5,951 nt of DNA from contig JAPLSK010000220.1 of NCBI GenBank assembly GCA_026398675.1, positions 1 through 5,951 of the forward strand, given 5' to 3'. This stretch comes from a bacterium (GTDB lineage Bacteria; RBG-13-66-14). Under the pieces are notes generated by a model, which ran no database searches, was not told the DNA's origin, and worked only from the letters and a program-made list of their open reading frames with translations. This document shows, piece by piece, positions 1 through 4,847 of the stretch. Both the position numbers and the translations under genes were made by a program. How positions within the stretch are numbered: the first letter of the stretch is position 1; the number at the start of each line of letters is the position of its first letter.

Positions 1-2
1 CC

Positions 3-491
3 GACTACCACGGCGGCGCCATCGAGAACGCCATGCGCGCCTTCTCCGGCGTGCCCGAGGACGCGGGGGAGATCGTGGAGGCGGCCAAGGCGGCGGTGAA
101 GGCGGCCCGCGCCGAGAAGCGCGTCCTATTCGGCTTCGGCCACCGCTACCACAACAAGGACCCGCGCACCCAGCGCCTTTTATCCCTCGCCCGCGAGCTC
201 GGCTTCCACGGCCGCTACTGCGCCTACGCCCTCGCCCTGGCGGATGCCCTCTCCGAGGCCGTCGGGCACAAGATGCCTCTGAACGTGGACGGCGCCATCG
301 CCGCCCTTCTCTGCGAGCTGGGCTTCCCGCCCGAGGTCGGCAACCTCGTCTTCGCCCTGGCTCGGTTCCCCGGCCTCATCGCCCACGTCTACGAGGAGCG
401 CACCGCCTTCAAGCCCATGCGCAAGATCGTCGTCGAGGATTGCGACTACGGGGGCCAGACCGGCAAGGCCCTCCGCTCCGAGGGAGGGTAG
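3..491 (+). CDS. Citrate synthase superfamily, probable citryl-CoA lyase (C-terminal part)
   Basis: The reading frame is open from the left edge, so the true start lies outside the window and 162 residues are visible. It begins with DYHGGAIENA, the HGGA segment typical of citrate synthases. GFGHRYHNKDPR follows, with the expected catalytic histidine codon at 141-143. PLNVDGAIAALL then carries the catalytic aspartate at 288-290. The end has AHVYEE and KPMRKI, the C-terminal arginine region. The enzymes of this superfamily make or cleave the bond between acetyl-CoA and oxaloacetate, in the cytoplasm. The NVDGAIAA form and the AHVYEE...KPMR ending resemble the short citryl-CoA lyase-like clade and the ATP-citrate lyase C-terminus more than classical GltA. 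That preference comes from remembered family patterns, and plain citrate synthase remains possible. An aconitase-type enzyme encoded downstream fits a role in citrate metabolism. The gene ends at a strong intrinsic terminator. Confidence 0.85.
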   Translation, partial: DYHGGAIENAMRAFSGVPEDAGEIVEAAKAAVKAARAEKRVLFGFGHRYHNKDPRTQRLLSLARELGFHGRYCAYALALADALSEAVGHKMPLNVDGAIAALLCELGFPPEVGNLVFALARFPGLIAHVYEERTAFKPMRKIVVEDCDYGGQTGKALRSEGG

Positions 492-516
492 GCCGCCGCC
501 CCGCGCCGATTCTCCA

Positions 517-541
517 ACCGTCCCCCGGGGGCGGTTTTTTT
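517..541 (+). terminator. Rho-independent terminator after the citrate synthase-family gene
   Basis: The stem ACCGTCCC / GGGGCGGT has eight pairs, one of them G-T, around a short CCG loop. A run of seven T follows at 535-541. It starts 26 bp after the TAG stop, on the same strand. This is a textbook intrinsic terminator. It implies that the HD-domain gene downstream starts a new transcription unit, with its promoter expected in 541-600. I could not identify convincing -35 and -10 boxes there. Confidence 0.88.
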
Positions 542-608
542 CAGGGGGTTCCACTCGGGCCCCGGAGGTGATACCATCCTCTCGTCTGGCCCCCCTTAAA
601 GGAGCGAC

Positions 609-1148
609 ATGGTCGAGAAGCTGCTGGAGGCCATCCCCGAGTTCAAGCTCATCGAGGACATAGCCTTACGCGAGATGTGCCTCGAGTGCTGGCTGCGCGG
701 GATTGACCTGGGCGAGTGGACCTTTGAGGAGGTCCTGGAAATCCCCTTCACCCTCCAGATCGAGACGCGGGTGACCCTCATCGAGCACACCCGGGGGGTG
801 ACGCTTCTGGCCGACGCCATGGCCGGGGTCATCAACCAGTTGGACCAGGACGACCTCAAGGTGAACCACCAGTACGTCATCGCCGGGGCGCTTCTGCACG
901 ACGTGGGGAAGCTCCTGGAGTTCGTCAAGAACGACGGCGGGTACGTGAAGAGCCGCATCGGGCGCTACCTGCGCCACCCCATCACCGGGGTCTGGCTGGC
1001 GATGACGGTGGGGCTGCCGGTGAAAATCGCCCACATGATCGGCTCCCACGCCTTCGAGGGGGACAAGACCCCCCGCAGCCCCGAGGCGATAATCATCCAC
1101 CAGGCGGATTTCACCTTGTTCAACGCGCTGAAGAAGGAGTTCAAGTAG
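609..1148 (+). CDS. HD-domain metal-dependent phosphohydrolase
   Basis: This is a 179-residue soluble protein. The HD-superfamily metal ligands appear in order: H60 (IEHTRGV), H97-D98 (ALLHDVGKL), H123 (LRHPITG), H147 (IGSHAFEG) and D167 (IHQADF). This H...HD...H...H...D pattern is complete, so the domain should bind divalent metal and hydrolyse a phosphate ester, often of a nucleotide. The exact substrate cannot be read from the sequence. Residues 1-55 form an acidic, probably helical N-terminal extension. There are no membrane segments or signal peptide. The ATG is preceded by AAAGGAG at 598-604, an excellent ribosome binding site. It is the first gene after the terminator, and the ATPase gene follows after 12 bp, so the two are probably co-transcribed. 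The fold is clear. The biological role is not. Confidence 0.85.
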   Translation: MVEKLLEAIPEFKLIEDIALREMCLECWLRGIDLGEWTFEEVLEIPFTLQIETRVTLIEHTRGVTLLADAMAGVINQLDQDDLKVNHQYVIAGALLHDVGKLLEFVKNDGGYVKSRIGRYLRHPITGVWLAMTVGLPVKIAHMIGSHAFEGDKTPRSPEAIIIHQADFTLFNALKKEFK

Positions 1149-1160
1149 GAAGGGGGAATC

Positions 1161-1895
1161 ATGCCGGTCAACGGATTCAGTTTCAACGCCTTCGATCCTA
1201 TCTACCCGGTTGAGCCGCGGTTGTTCGCCGGTCGCCGGGTGGATCTGGAGATGGCTCGTGTAGCGCTGATTTCCACCCTCAAGCGTCATTCATCCAATAT
1301 GTTGGTGCTGGGCGAGAAATGGGTCGGCAAGTCGTCCTTTGCTCTGGCGGTGCAGGAGATGGCGGCCAACATTCCCTCTCTGGCTGGGATGGAGGAACTG
1401 GAGTTCCGATCCGGTGTCTACACCTTCGGGGCATGCGCCAGTCTGGATCATGTCTGTCTGGCGTTGATTGACACGTTCCGCAAGCTGGTGCCCGACCAGA
1501 GCAAGGTCATTGAGTTGCTGTCGAGCATCCGGGGGATTAAAGTCGGGCTGTTGGGGTTGGAGCTGGCGGAGCGGGAACGACCGGAAATACGGCTACAACT
1601 CTCGCCGTTGGTTCTACACCTCCTGCGGGAACTGGCTCCCCGCAACCAGGCTTTTCTAGTCGTCTTAGACGAGACGGAACGCCTTGCCTCCTTCGAGGGG
1701 GCGGCCCACCTGCTGAAGGATTTCATGGAAACCCTCAGCCGGGAGGGACAACGGCAGGTCATGTTCCTCTTTACCGCCACCCCCAACGGCGAGCGTCGAC
1801 TGCGCGAGGATCACCCGTCCTTCCCCCGCCAGTTCCGTTACATCCAGCTCGACCGGATGACCATCGTGGAATCCATGGAACAGGTGGATTCATGA
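1161..1895 (+). CDS. AAA/ORC-like P-loop ATPase, truncated (N-terminal part)
   Basis: This is a 244-residue product. Residues 16-36 (PVEPRLFAGRRVDLEMAR) match the 'P..FvGR..el' box that opens many AAA_16/archaeal-type ATPases. Walker A is GEKWVGKSS (51-59), Walker B is FLVVLDE (165-171), and a sensor-1-like strand is MFLFTATPNG (201-210). The ORF stops soon after FRYIQLDRM, where homologues normally continue into a helical lid and a C-terminal winged-helix domain. A small winged-helix ORF starts 4 bp after this stop in another frame. I infer that this is the front part of an ATPase gene that lost its lid region and was frameshifted. A natural two-gene arrangement is the alternative. The start has a strong GGAAGGGGG site at 1148-1156. 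G+C is lower than in the neighbours (about 48-63% in sampled lines), suggesting separate ancestry. The role is unknown; such ATPases usually act as regulatory or DNA-associated switches. Confidence 0.72.
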   Translation: MPVNGFSFNAFDPIYPVEPRLFAGRRVDLEMARVALISTLKRHSSNMLVLGEKWVGKSSFALAVQEMAANIPSLAGMEELEFRSGVYTFGACASLDHVCLALIDTFRKLVPDQSKVIELLSSIRGIKVGLLGLELAERERPEIRLQLSPLVLHLLRELAPRNQAFLVVLDETERLASFEGAAHLLKDFMETLSREGQRQVMFLFTATPNGERRLREDHPSFPRQFRYIQLDRMTIVESMEQVDS

Positions 1896-1899
1896 TCTT

Positions 1900-2163
1900 A
1901 TGGGTCTGCGCAGCCAGAACTATGAATCAATCCTGACCTATCTTGCTCAAAACGCATCACTAGAGGTAGCGAGCAAGGAATTGATCGAGAAACTAGGTCT
2001 CTCCCCGCAAGCTGTTAATGCTGCTGCTAAACGTCTAATTGAACGTGGAATCTTAGAAAAACTATATCAGGACGGCCTCGTGCGTTACCGGTTCCGCAAT
2101 CCGCTTCATAGAGCCTGGTATTCACTCGTCTCCAGCATAAAAAAACCAAGTAACAAGAAGTAA
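1900..2163 (+). CDS. Winged-helix DNA-binding fragment or small protein
   Basis: This 87-residue product has a helix-turn-helix at about residues 24-52 (SKELIEKLGLSPQAVNAAAK then RLIERGIL). A wing follows (YQDGLVRYRF), then NPLHRAWY. The order 'HTH, then dG.vRYRF.nPL.RaWY' is the usual C-terminal end of ORC/AAA_16-type ATPases, so this is probably the tail of the ATPase encoded just upstream, now out of frame. The same frame is open from 1861, so the apparent ATG at 1900 may not be a real start. Only a weak AGGTGG lies upstream at 1882-1887, 12 bp from the ATG. G+C is about 45%, far below both neighbours (roughly 70% in the LeuC-like gene). The TAA stop is 4 bp before the next gene's ATG. It could still be expressed as a stand-alone DNA-binding protein, which I consider less likely. 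Confidence 0.6.
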   Translation: MGLRSQNYESILTYLAQNASLEVASKELIEKLGLSPQAVNAAAKRLIERGILEKLYQDGLVRYRFRNPLHRAWYSLVSSIKKPSNKK

Positions 2164-2167
2164 ATAA

Positions 2168-3439
2168 ATGGCTGGGAAGACCGTTATCGAGAAGATTCTC
2201 TCCCGCGCGGCGGGGCGCGACGTGGAACCGCTGGACCGCGTCTGGGTGGACGTGGACCTGGCGGTGGTGCGCGACTTCGGCGGCCCCAACGTCGTGCTGG
2301 AATACGAGGAACACTTCGGCGACGCGCGACCGGCGGACCCGTCCCGCATCGCCATGACCTTCGACTACCAGGCCCCGGCCAAGGTCACCAAGGTCGCCGA
2401 GAACCAGGGCATCTGCCGGAAATTCGCCAAGAAGCACGGCGTCGAGGCGCTCTACGACGTCAACCGGGGCATCGGCCAGCACGTGCTCCTGGAGGACGGG
2501 CGCATTTACCCCGGCCAGGTCGTCATCGGCACCGATAGCCACATGAACCTTCTCGGCGCGGTGAACTGCTTCGCCACGGGGTGCGGGACGACGGACGTGG
2601 TCGCCGCCTGGAAGACCGGCCGCCTGTGGTTCAAGTGCCCCCCCACCCTCAAGGTCGTCGTCACCGGCAAGTACTCCCACCCCACCAGCGCCAAGGACCT
2701 CACCCTCTTTCTCATCAACAAGCTCGGCACGGATTTGGCCAACTACCGGGCCGTGGAGTTCTCCGGCGAGGCCATAGACGAGCTGGACCTCGCCGGCCGG
2801 CTGACCCTGGCCAGCCTGATGACCGAGATCAACGCCAAGATAGCCTTCTTCCCGCCGTCGCCGCGGGTGGACGCGTGGCTTGCGGGTCGGCTCGGGCGCA
2901 AGGTTGAGCCGCTCGCGCCGGACCCCGACGCCGCTTACCGGGCTAGGCTCGGCTACTCGGTGGACGGGCTGCGGCCCCTGGTGGCCCTCCCCCACTACCC
3001 GACCAACGCGATGCCGGCGGGCGCCGACGGGGTGGCCGGGAAGCGCATCACGAGCGCCTTCATCGGAAGCTGTACCAACGGGCGGATCGAGGACTTCCGC
3101 GCCGGGGCCGAGGCGCTCACCCGCGCCGGCGGGAAGGTCCACCCCGACGTGATGCTCACCGTCGTTCCCTCCACCGCCGAGGTGGCCCTGGCGATGCTGG
3201 AGGAGGGGCTCTACGACACCTACATGCGCGCCGGGGCCATGGTGACCAACCCCGGCTGCTCCCTGTGCACCATCGGCCACCACGGGGTGCTGGCCCCGGG
3301 GGACGTGCTGGTTTCCACCTCGAACCGCAACTTCGAGGGCAAGCTGGGGCGGGGGGCGGAAATTTACCTGGCCAGCCCGGCCACGGCGGCGGCCAGCGCC
3401 GCGCGCGGCGTCATCACCGATCCTTCGACCCTTTCGTAG
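2168..3439 (+). CDS. Aconitase-family hydro-lyase, large subunit (LeuC/homoaconitase-like)
   Basis: This is a full-length protein of 423 residues, the usual size for stand-alone large subunits. It starts with GKTVIEKILSRAAGRD, the standard opening of the family. The three cysteines that hold the [4Fe-4S] cluster are C302 (GSCTNGR), C364 and C367 (NPGCSLCTIG). STSNRNFEGKLGRG (383-396) is the substrate-binding segment. With the small subunit it should dehydrate and rehydrate a 2- or 3-hydroxy acid: isopropylmalate, homocitrate, citrate or similar. Several positions depart from the usual LeuC pattern: GTDSHM (121-126) instead of GTDSHT, and SLMTEINAKIAFFPP (216-230) where 'NMAVEaGAk.gi' is normal. 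Isopropylmalate specificity is therefore not safe. The citrate synthase/citryl-CoA lyase gene nearby makes a citrate-type substrate plausible. The ATG follows the preceding stop by 4 bp, with a weak AAGAAG site at 2155-2160. Confidence 0.9.
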   Translation: MAGKTVIEKILSRAAGRDVEPLDRVWVDVDLAVVRDFGGPNVVLEYEEHFGDARPADPSRIAMTFDYQAPAKVTKVAENQGICRKFAKKHGVEALYDVNRGIGQHVLLEDGRIYPGQVVIGTDSHMNLLGAVNCFATGCGTTDVVAAWKTGRLWFKCPPTLKVVVTGKYSHPTSAKDLTLFLINKLGTDLANYRAVEFSGEAIDELDLAGRLTLASLMTEINAKIAFFPPSPRVDAWLAGRLGRKVEPLAPDPDAAYRARLGYSVDGLRPLVALPHYPTNAMPAGADGVAGKRITSAFIGSCTNGRIEDFRAGAEALTRAGGKVHPDVMLTVVPSTAEVALAMLEEGLYDTYMRAGAMVTNPGCSLCTIGHHGVLAPGDVLVSTSNRNFEGKLGRGAEIYLASPATAAASAARGVITDPSTLS

Positions 3440-3441
3440 AT

Positions 3442-3499
3442 GGGGCAAGGGGTTTTGCCAGAGGCATAGCTCGCTTCGCTCGGTTAAACCCCTTGTCTC
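3442..3499 (+). repeat. Long inverted repeat between the two hydro-lyase subunit genes
   Basis: CAAGGGGTTT at 3446-3455 pairs perfectly with AAACCCCTTG at 3486-3495. The stem extends outward to 3442 and 3499 with two G-T pairs, giving 14 pairs around a loop of about 30 nt. The loop contains GCTCGCTTCGCTCG, which is itself nearly self-complementary. There is no T-run, so it is not a simple terminator. It begins three bases after the large-subunit stop and ends 21 bp before the small-subunit ATG. In RNA it could tune small-subunit expression or stabilise the upstream message. It could equally be one copy of a dispersed intergenic repeat. Confidence 0.75.
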
Positions 3500-3520
3500 C
3501 ACATAGAACCGGGAGAACCG

Positions 3521-4018
3521 ATGCGATTCAAGGGCAAGGCCTGGGTCGTCGGCGACGATATCGACACCGACCAGATCTACCACGGTCAGTACCTGCCGCT
3601 GACCGATTTTCGCGAAATGGCCAAGCACGCCCTGGAGTTCGTCCCCGGCAAGGAGGGCTTCGTCGCCCAGGTCAAGGACGGGGACATCCTCGTCACGGGG
3701 AAGAACTTCGGCTGCGGCAGCTCTCGGGAGCACGCCGTCCTGTGCCTCAAGCACGCCGGCGTGGCGTGCATCGTCGCCGAGAGCTTCTCGCGGATTTTCT
3801 ACCGCAACGCGGTGAACCTGGGGTACCCGGTCCTCGAGTGCCCCGGCGTCACCTCCGTCGTGTCCGAGGGGGACGAAATCGAGGTGGACACGGACACCGG
3901 CGAGGTGACGGATCTTTCCATCGGGAAGGGGGCGACGGGCGTGCCGCTCTCCGACGTGGAGGCCCGGATCAGCCGGGCGGGCGGCCTGTTGGAGTACATA
4001 AAAACGGAACAGCCGTAG
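3521..4018 (+). CDS. Aconitase-family hydro-lyase, small subunit (LeuD/homoaconitase-like)
   Basis: This protein of 165 residues is a typical length for the archaeal-type LeuD/homoaconitase small subunit (swivel domain). Family motifs appear in order: DDIDTDQI (12-19), YLPLTD (24-29), GKNFGCGSSREHA (60-72) and AESFSRIFYRNAVNLGYP (86-103). The short loop after DTDxI contributes to substrate choice: as I recall, archaeal isopropylmalate enzymes carry YLVY and homoaconitases YLRT. Here it is YLPL, matching neither, so the substrate is left open. It pairs with the large subunit encoded just upstream to complete the active site, in the cytoplasm. The ATG has GGGAG at 3511-3515 as a ribosome binding site. 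The 81-bp gap from the large-subunit gene is wider than usual for such pairs and is mostly filled by an inverted repeat. Confidence 0.9.
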   Translation: MRFKGKAWVVGDDIDTDQIYHGQYLPLTDFREMAKHALEFVPGKEGFVAQVKDGDILVTGKNFGCGSSREHAVLCLKHAGVACIVAESFSRIFYRNAVNLGYPVLECPGVTSVVSEGDEIEVDTDTGEVTDLSIGKGATGVPLSDVEARISRAGGLLEYIKTEQP

Positions 4019-4022
4019 CGTC

Positions 4023-4039
4023 CGCCCGCCGGGTGGGCG
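4023..4039 (+). terminator. Possible hairpin just after the small-subunit gene
   Basis: CGCCC (4023-4027) pairs with GGGCG (4035-4039) around a 7-nt loop, starting 5 bp after the stop codon. No T-run follows, so it would be at best a weak or Rho-assisted terminator, or an mRNA 3'-end stabiliser. Confidence 0.35.
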
Positions 4040-4116
4040 ATTCGGCGAGGGGAAGGCTGGAAGCGTTTAAGTGGGTGAGTGCGGGGGCTCGCCCTTTACG
4101 TTTGGGTTGGCAGCAG

Positions 4117-4133
4117 ACAGGTGTGGCACCTGT
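4117..4133. repeat. Short perfect hairpin
   Basis: ACAGGTG and CACCTGT are exact inverted copies separated by TGG, forming a 7-bp stem with a 3-nt loop. It lies in non-coding DNA between the hydro-lyase operon and the larger palindromic element, 8 bp before the latter begins. It has no T-run and no coding content. It may be part of a dispersed intergenic repeat family. Confidence 0.65.
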
Positions 4134-4141
4134 TCCTCCGG

Positions 4142-4281
4142 ACAATCCCCTCTCCCTGTGGGAGCGGCGCGCCGACGGGCTAGGGTGAGGGCTACCCTAG
4201 ATAAAAGCGGCGGGGATTAAAATCCCCGCCCTACGTTCGCCCCCCACCCTAACCCTCCCCCCAGAGGGGGGAGGGGATTGT
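4142..4281. repeat. MITE-like or REP-like element with inverted ends and nested palindromes
   Basis: The ends are inverted copies: ACAATCCCCTC at 4142-4152 and GAGGGGATTGT at 4271-4281 match exactly, and 14 of 15 bases match if extended. Further in, TAGGGTG (4181-4187) pairs with CACCCTA (4245-4251). Nested hairpins are CTCCC/GGGAG around 4152-4164, CTAGGGT/ACCCTAG (4180-4186, 4194-4200), GGCGGGGATT/AATCCCCGCC (4209-4230) and CCCTCCCCCC/GGGGGGAGGG (4253-4262, 4266-4275). The whole 140 bp could fold as one long cruciform. I see no ORF that looks real in it and no obvious target-site duplication. A non-autonomous mobile element or an extragenic palindromic repeat both fit. Confidence 0.7.
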
Positions 4282-4286
4282 GCAGC

Positions 4287-4308
4287 GGGCGGGTCTGGAG
4301 ACCCGCCC
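4287..4308. repeat. Perfect 10-bp-arm palindrome next to the repeat element
   Basis: GGGCGGGTCT and AGACCCGCCC are exact inverted copies around a GG centre. It lies 5 bp outside the right end of the 140-bp element and about 80 bp past the stop codon of the small minus-strand gene. Without a T-run it is not a clear terminator. It could block 3' exonucleases on transcripts from either side, or be another intergenic repeat unit. Confidence 0.7.
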
Positions 4309-4387
4309 CGACAACATCACAATTTTCGAGGCCCTGGCCGCGGTGAAGCGGCGCCTCGCAACGCACTCCCCGTCCGGCGCCCGCTCC

Positions 4388-4591
4388 TTACACTATCGCC
4401 CTGATCCGGGTGCCCGCCGGGCCGGTGTTTTCCCAGACCAACTTCTTCGGCCTTCGATCGTTGATGGTGACTTGATCGGGCTTGAGGTCCCGCTCGACCA
4501 TGATCCGTGGAATGATTATCTCGAACTCGTTTCTGGAAGTCTTTCTGCAGTGGACTACCTCACCCTGAAACGTCGCTCGACTTTCGTTCAT
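4388..4591 (-). CDS. Small protein of 67 residues, function unknown
   Basis: I do not recognise this protein. It starts MNESRATFQGEV and ends GTRIRAIV. It is soluble and basic, with a likely beta-rich middle (EFEIIIPRIMVERDLKPDQV) and no signal peptide, membrane segment or cysteine-pair motif (one Cys only). The case for a real gene is good. A strong Shine-Dalgarno GGAGG lies seven bases before the ATG, codons mostly end in G or C as in the neighbours, and a TATAAT promoter faces it about 150 bp upstream. The overlapping plus-strand frame (4280-4669) has no ribosome binding site and an unconvincing composition. It lies downstream of the NFACT gene on the same strand but 256 bp away, so it is probably transcribed on its own. 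It could also be a remnant of a longer gene. Confidence 0.55.
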   Translation of the reverse strand: MNESRATFQGEVVHCRKTSRNEFEIIIPRIMVERDLKPDQVTINDRRPKKLVWENTGPAGTRIRAIV

Positions 4592-4597
4592 GAGCCC

Positions 4598-4603
4598 CCC
4601 CTC
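4598..4603 (-). promoter_or_regulatory. Ribosome binding site of the 67-residue gene
   Basis: On the minus strand the bases before the ATG read CCGGAGGGGGGCTC. GGAGG sits seven bases from the start codon, close to ideal. This site is the main reason to prefer the minus-strand reading over the overlapping plus-strand frame. Confidence 0.6.
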
Positions 4604-4669
4604 CGGTCAATGGTCGGCGCCGCGAGCGAGTTGTATGACGGGTTCGAGGACGGATGCGCGGCAAGCTAA

Positions 4670-4847
4670 GTCTTTGTTTCGCCACCATTCAGTGAAAAAA
4701 ATAACACGAAGCAGAATCCCTGCTCACTATCCGAAACTATTATATACGGGTTGGGATTATTTTTCCAACGTGAAGGCGGCAACCGGCCATTTAGTCAACT
4801 CTAAGCTGCATCGTTGGGGATAATCGCTCCACCTGGATTCGCGGGTC
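4670..4847. other. AT-rich intergenic stretch
   Basis: This part of the 4019-4847 gap has no convincing gene. It holds the minus-strand promoter and a short AGCAG/CTGCT inverted repeat at about 4711-4725. On the minus strand that repeat is followed eight bases later by a run of seven T, a weak terminator or attenuator candidate within the leader. No clear terminator for the NFACT gene is visible just after its stop at 4848. Confidence 0.4.
4739..4768 (-). promoter_or_regulatory. Sigma-70-type promoter facing the small gene
   Basis: On the minus strand a perfect -10 box TATAAT (4739-4744) is preceded, after 18 bp, by TTGGAA (4763-4768). The latter matches four of six positions of the -35 consensus. 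The surrounding 4670-4800 is AT-rich (about 42-45% G+C) in an otherwise GC-rich window. Transcription would start near 4732 and give a leader of about 140 nt before the 67-codon gene. Confidence 0.55.

Larger units (their letters stand above)
1161..2163 (+). pseudogene. Possible disrupted ATPase-winged helix gene (two ORFs as one remnant)
   Basis: The ORF at 1161-1895 holds the nucleotide-binding core, and the ORF at 1900-2163 holds the terminal winged helix. Together they give 331 residues in the order expected for a single ATPase, with no recognisable lid (the helical part between sensor 1 and the winged helix). The frames differ and the junction is around 1860-1900. From general family knowledge, intact members have roughly 100 more residues here. 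An internal deletion causing a frameshift explains all of this. It remains an inference until an intact relative is aligned. Confidence 0.5.

Noticed and set aside
3442..3499. Intrinsic terminator between the hydro-lyase subunits
   Set aside because: The stem is strong, but the loop is long and no T-run follows. Terminating there would also separate two subunits of one enzyme.
2027..3754. Minus-strand 575-codon frame opposite the hydro-lyase genes
   Set aside because: It is antisense to two well-matched aconitase-family genes. Long open antisense frames are common in high-G+C coding DNA, and the product has no recognisable domain.
4142..4308. CRISPR array
   Set aside because: The repeats here are inverted pairs of different sequences, not a regularly spaced direct repeat with unique spacers.
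4280..4669. Plus-strand frame of 129 codons
   Set aside because: It begins inside the palindromic repeat, has no ribosome binding site and runs opposite the better-supported 67-codon minus-strand gene. Its product resembles nothing known to me.
4558..4692. Minus-strand 44-codon leader peptide candidate starting MVAKQRL
   Set aside because: It has no ribosome binding site, an arginine-rich composition typical of a GC-rich non-coding frame, and it overlaps the start of the small gene in another frame.
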